This document shows positions 6,284 to 7,892 of a DNA stretch of 7,892 nt, one piece after another. The DNA comes from Planctomycetota bacterium (GTDB lineage: Bacteria > Planctomycetota > UBA1135), in NCBI GenBank assembly GCA_014382465.1, contig JACNJP010000165.1, forward strand, positions 1 to 7,892, given 5' to 3'. The notes beneath the pieces are model-generated. The model was given only the letters and a program-made list of their open reading frames with translations. It was not told the origin of the DNA and did no database searches. Positions within the stretch are counted from its first letter, which is position 1. Each line of letters opens with the position of its first letter. A program made the position numbers and the translations under genes.

Positions 6284-7129
6284 ATGGGCAGTGGATCAGC
6301 GCGCGCGGCGGTCGTGACCGGCACCTCCTCGGGGATCGGAGCGGCTTGCGTCGAACTGTTGGTGACGCGCGGCTGGAGGGTCTTCGCGGGGGTGCGCAAG
6401 GTCGAGGACGCCGAGCGCTTGGCGGCCGCCGGAGCGGTGCCGCTGTCGATGGACGTCACCGACGGTGCGGGGCTGGCGGCGGCCGCCGCGGCGGTCGAGG
6501 AAGCCGTCGGCGCGGCCGGGATCCAGGGGCTGGTCAACAACGCCGGGGTGGCGGTTCCGGGGCCCCTCGAGCTGCTGCCGGTCGAAGACTTCCAGCGCCA
6601 GTTGGACATCAACCTCACCGGGGTGCTGCGCTGCGGGCAGGCCTTCCTGCCGCTGCTGCGCGCCGGCCGCGGCCGCATGGTCAACATCAGCTCGATGGCC
6701 GGGCGCATCGCCGCGCCGATGCTCGGCGCCTACCACGCCTCAAAGTGGGGACTTGAGGGCTTGAGCGACTCCTGGCGACGCGAGCTGATCCCGCAAGGCC
6801 TGTGGGTGGCGCTGGTGGAGCCCGGGGCGGTCCGGAGCGAGATCTGGGACACCGCCAACGCCGACGCCGAGCGCATGCTCGAGGGCATTCCGGAAGCCGG
6901 CAAGCGCCTCTACGGCCCGATGATCGACGCCTCACGGACGCTGGTGGAGCAGATCGTGCCGCGCGCCATCCCGGCCGCTGCGGTGGCCGAGGCCGTCCTC
7001 CGAGCGCTCGAATCGCCCAAGCCCCGGACCCGCTACGTCGTCGGCCGGGACGCCCGCTGGGCGCTGCGGGCCGCCCGCTGGCTGCCGGACAAGTGGCTCG
7101 ACCGGCTGATGCTCAAGCGCAAGGGCTGA
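6284..7129 (+). CDS. Classical short-chain dehydrogenase/reductase
   Basis: A 281-residue NAD(P)-dependent oxidoreductase of the classical SDR family. The cofactor loop TGTSSGIG is at 12-19, D57 follows the third strand, and NNAG is at 85-88. The catalytic tetrad is N110, S137 (in ISSMAG), Y150 and K154 (YHASK). After the second strand, R38 sits where NADP(H)-preferring members carry a basic residue, so NADPH is likelier than NADH (inference). The EPGAVRSEIW segment (179-188) and a long C-terminal lid (about 190-281, ending in a basic stretch) resemble the retinol / 11-beta-hydroxysteroid dehydrogenase-like branch, which acts on hydrophobic alcohols and ketones; the actual substrate cannot be read from the sequence. 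There is no signal peptide, although the C-terminus has amphipathic Trp/Arg-rich helices that might contact membrane. The gene starts 64 bp after the release-factor-like gene and converges with the dehydrogenase gene on the other strand. Confidence 0.93.
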   Translation: MGSGSARAAVVTGTSSGIGAACVELLVTRGWRVFAGVRKVEDAERLAAAGAVPLSMDVTDGAGLAAAAAAVEEAVGAAGIQGLVNNAGVAVPGPLELLPVEDFQRQLDINLTGVLRCGQAFLPLLRAGRGRMVNISSMAGRIAAPMLGAYHASKWGLEGLSDSWRRELIPQGLWVALVEPGAVRSEIWDTANADAERMLEGIPEAGKRLYGPMIDASRTLVEQIVPRAIPAAAVAEAVLRALESPKPRTRYVVGRDARWALRAARWLPDKWLDRLMLKRKG

Positions 7130-7142
7130 GGGGCCGCCGGTC

Positions 7143-7157
7143 GAGCCGCCGCGGCTC
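7143..7157. terminator. GC hairpin between two convergent genes
   Basis: GAGCCG (7143-7148) and CGGCTC (7152-7157) form a perfect 6-bp stem with a 3-nt loop, overlapping the stop codon of the minus-strand dehydrogenase, in the 26-bp gap between convergent genes. It could act in both directions, but no U-tract follows on either side. Confidence 0.3.
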
Positions 7158-7892
7158 AGGCCGGCACGCTGAGGGCGTCGGCCACCGCCTGGCCCATCTC
7201 GGAGCACTTGGCGCTGCCGCCCATGTCGTAGGTGCGGACCCGGCCGTCGGCGATGACCTTGGAGACGGCGGCGTCGACCGCCTGGGCCTTCTCGGTCTCG
7301 CCGAGGAAGTCGAGCATCATCTTGGCAGCCAGGATGCAGGCGATCGGGTTGACCTTGTCCATGCCGTCGTACTTCGGCGCCGAGCCGTGGGTCGGCTCGA
7401 AGACCGCCACGTCGCGGCCGATGTTGCCGGCGGCGGCGAAGCCGAGGCCGCCGACGAGCTGGGCGCAGAGGTCGGAGAGCACGTCGCCGAACAGGTTCGA
7501 GGTGACGATGACGCCGTAGTTCTGCGGGTTCTTGACCAGCCACATCGCCATGGCGTCGATGTTGGCGTCCCACATCTCGATCTCGGGGAAGTCCTCGGCG
7601 ACCGCGCGGGCGGCGTCCATGAACATGCCCGAGGTCTCGCGCAGCACGTTGGGCTTCTCGACCACGGTGACGGTCGGGTAGCCGTGCTTGCGGGCGTACT
7701 CGAAGGCGGCGCGGACGATGCGGCTGGCGCCGTCCCAGGTGATGATGCGCGACGAGAAGCTCATCTTGTCGGGCGGCACGCTGGAGAAGCGCTTGAAGTT
7801 CGGGTGCGACTCGAGCGCCTGGCGGATCAGGCCGTCGACCGGGGGGCCCTCGACCCCGCCGTGGAGGCCCTCGGTGTGCTCGCGGAACACCC
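7156..7892 (-). CDS. Isocitrate/isopropylmalate dehydrogenase family protein, 5'-truncated by window edge
   Basis: C-terminal 245 or so residues of a metal-dependent decarboxylating dehydrogenase; the start lies beyond position 7892 (the first visible GTG encodes an internal Val of VFREHTEG). Numbering from that residue: K79 in EKPN matches E. coli Icd Lys230, and D112, D136 and D140 (NLFGDVLSD) match the metal-binding Asp283, 307 and 311. HGSAPKY (168-174) and DKVNP (178-182) carry equivalents of Lys344, Tyr345 and Val351, and Y221 fits Tyr391. These four residues mark NADP-dependent isocitrate dehydrogenase; the fifth, Arg395, is Gly here. The C-terminal KCSEMG also resembles Icd. NADP+ use and isocitrate as substrate are therefore favoured over NAD+ and isopropylmalate. 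Oddly, the catalytic Tyr160 position (FREHTEGLH) is H10, and the Asn155 position is His. The substrate-binding Ser/Arg loop is outside the window, so substrate assignment stays open. Confidence 0.88.
   Translation of the reverse strand, partial: VFREHTEGLHGGVEGPPVDGLIRQALESHPNFKRFSSVPPDKMSFSSRIITWDGASRIVRAAFEYARKHGYPTVTVVEKPNVLRETSGMFMDAARAVAEDFPEIEMWDANIDAMAMWLVKNPQNYGVIVTSNLFGDVLSDLCAQLVGGLGFAAAGNIGRDVAVFEPTHGSAPKYDGMDKVNPIACILAAKMMLDFLGETEKAQAVDAAVSKVIADGRVRTYDMGGSAKCSEMGQAVADALSVPA

Noticed and set aside
6932..7573. Minus-strand frame of 213 codons across the SDR / dehydrogenase junction
   Set aside because: It is a shifted-frame shadow of the isocitrate dehydrogenase family gene and antisense of the SDR end, with basic low-complexity translation.

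Overview
The window is very GC-rich (about 70% by eye), gene-dense bacterial chromosomal DNA. It holds seven protein genes; every gap between genes is under 70 bp. I see no mobile element, CRISPR array, rRNA or tRNA. Stops antisense to the coding frame are almost absent, so long spurious open frames run across the real genes. The gene types (a globin-coupled histidine kinase, a parallel beta-helix lipoprotein, a proline-rich membrane protein) and the scarcity of Shine-Dalgarno sequences suggest a free-living, high-GC Gram-negative lineage such as Myxococcota or Planctomycetota. This is inference; no marker gene settles it.

Left block (minus strand, transcribed from about 5833 down to 18): a small single-pass membrane protein with a Pro/Ala/Gly-rich tail overlaps by 4 bp (ATGA) a 907-residue double beta-helix protein with a lipoprotein-like N-terminus. 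After 45 bp comes thioredoxin reductase (trxB). The trxB stop codon is followed with no spacer by the GTG start of a soluble heme-globin sensor histidine kinase, which is fused to a receiver domain that ends early. All four could be one transcript. A -10-like box in front of trxB suggests that trxB and the kinase can also be transcribed as a pair, an apparent redox enzyme plus oxygen or redox sensor module.

Right block: divergent from the membrane-protein gene, with 41 bp between start codons, is a small GGQ-containing release-factor-like protein on the plus strand, probably a stalled-ribosome rescue factor. It is followed on the same strand by a classical short-chain dehydrogenase/reductase. 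This converges, 26 bp apart, with an isocitrate/isopropylmalate dehydrogenase family gene on the minus strand whose 5' end lies beyond the window.

The points most worth a second look are: the trxB / globin-kinase junction, with heme-pocket residues at the same positions as in AfGcHK; the receiver domain lacking its C-terminal switch region; the internal duplication of the beta-helix protein, with a 39-bp near-identical DNA repeat; the recurring -10-like box just 6-9 nt before ATG, which hints at leaderless mRNAs; and a histidine in place of the catalytic tyrosine of the decarboxylating dehydrogenase.
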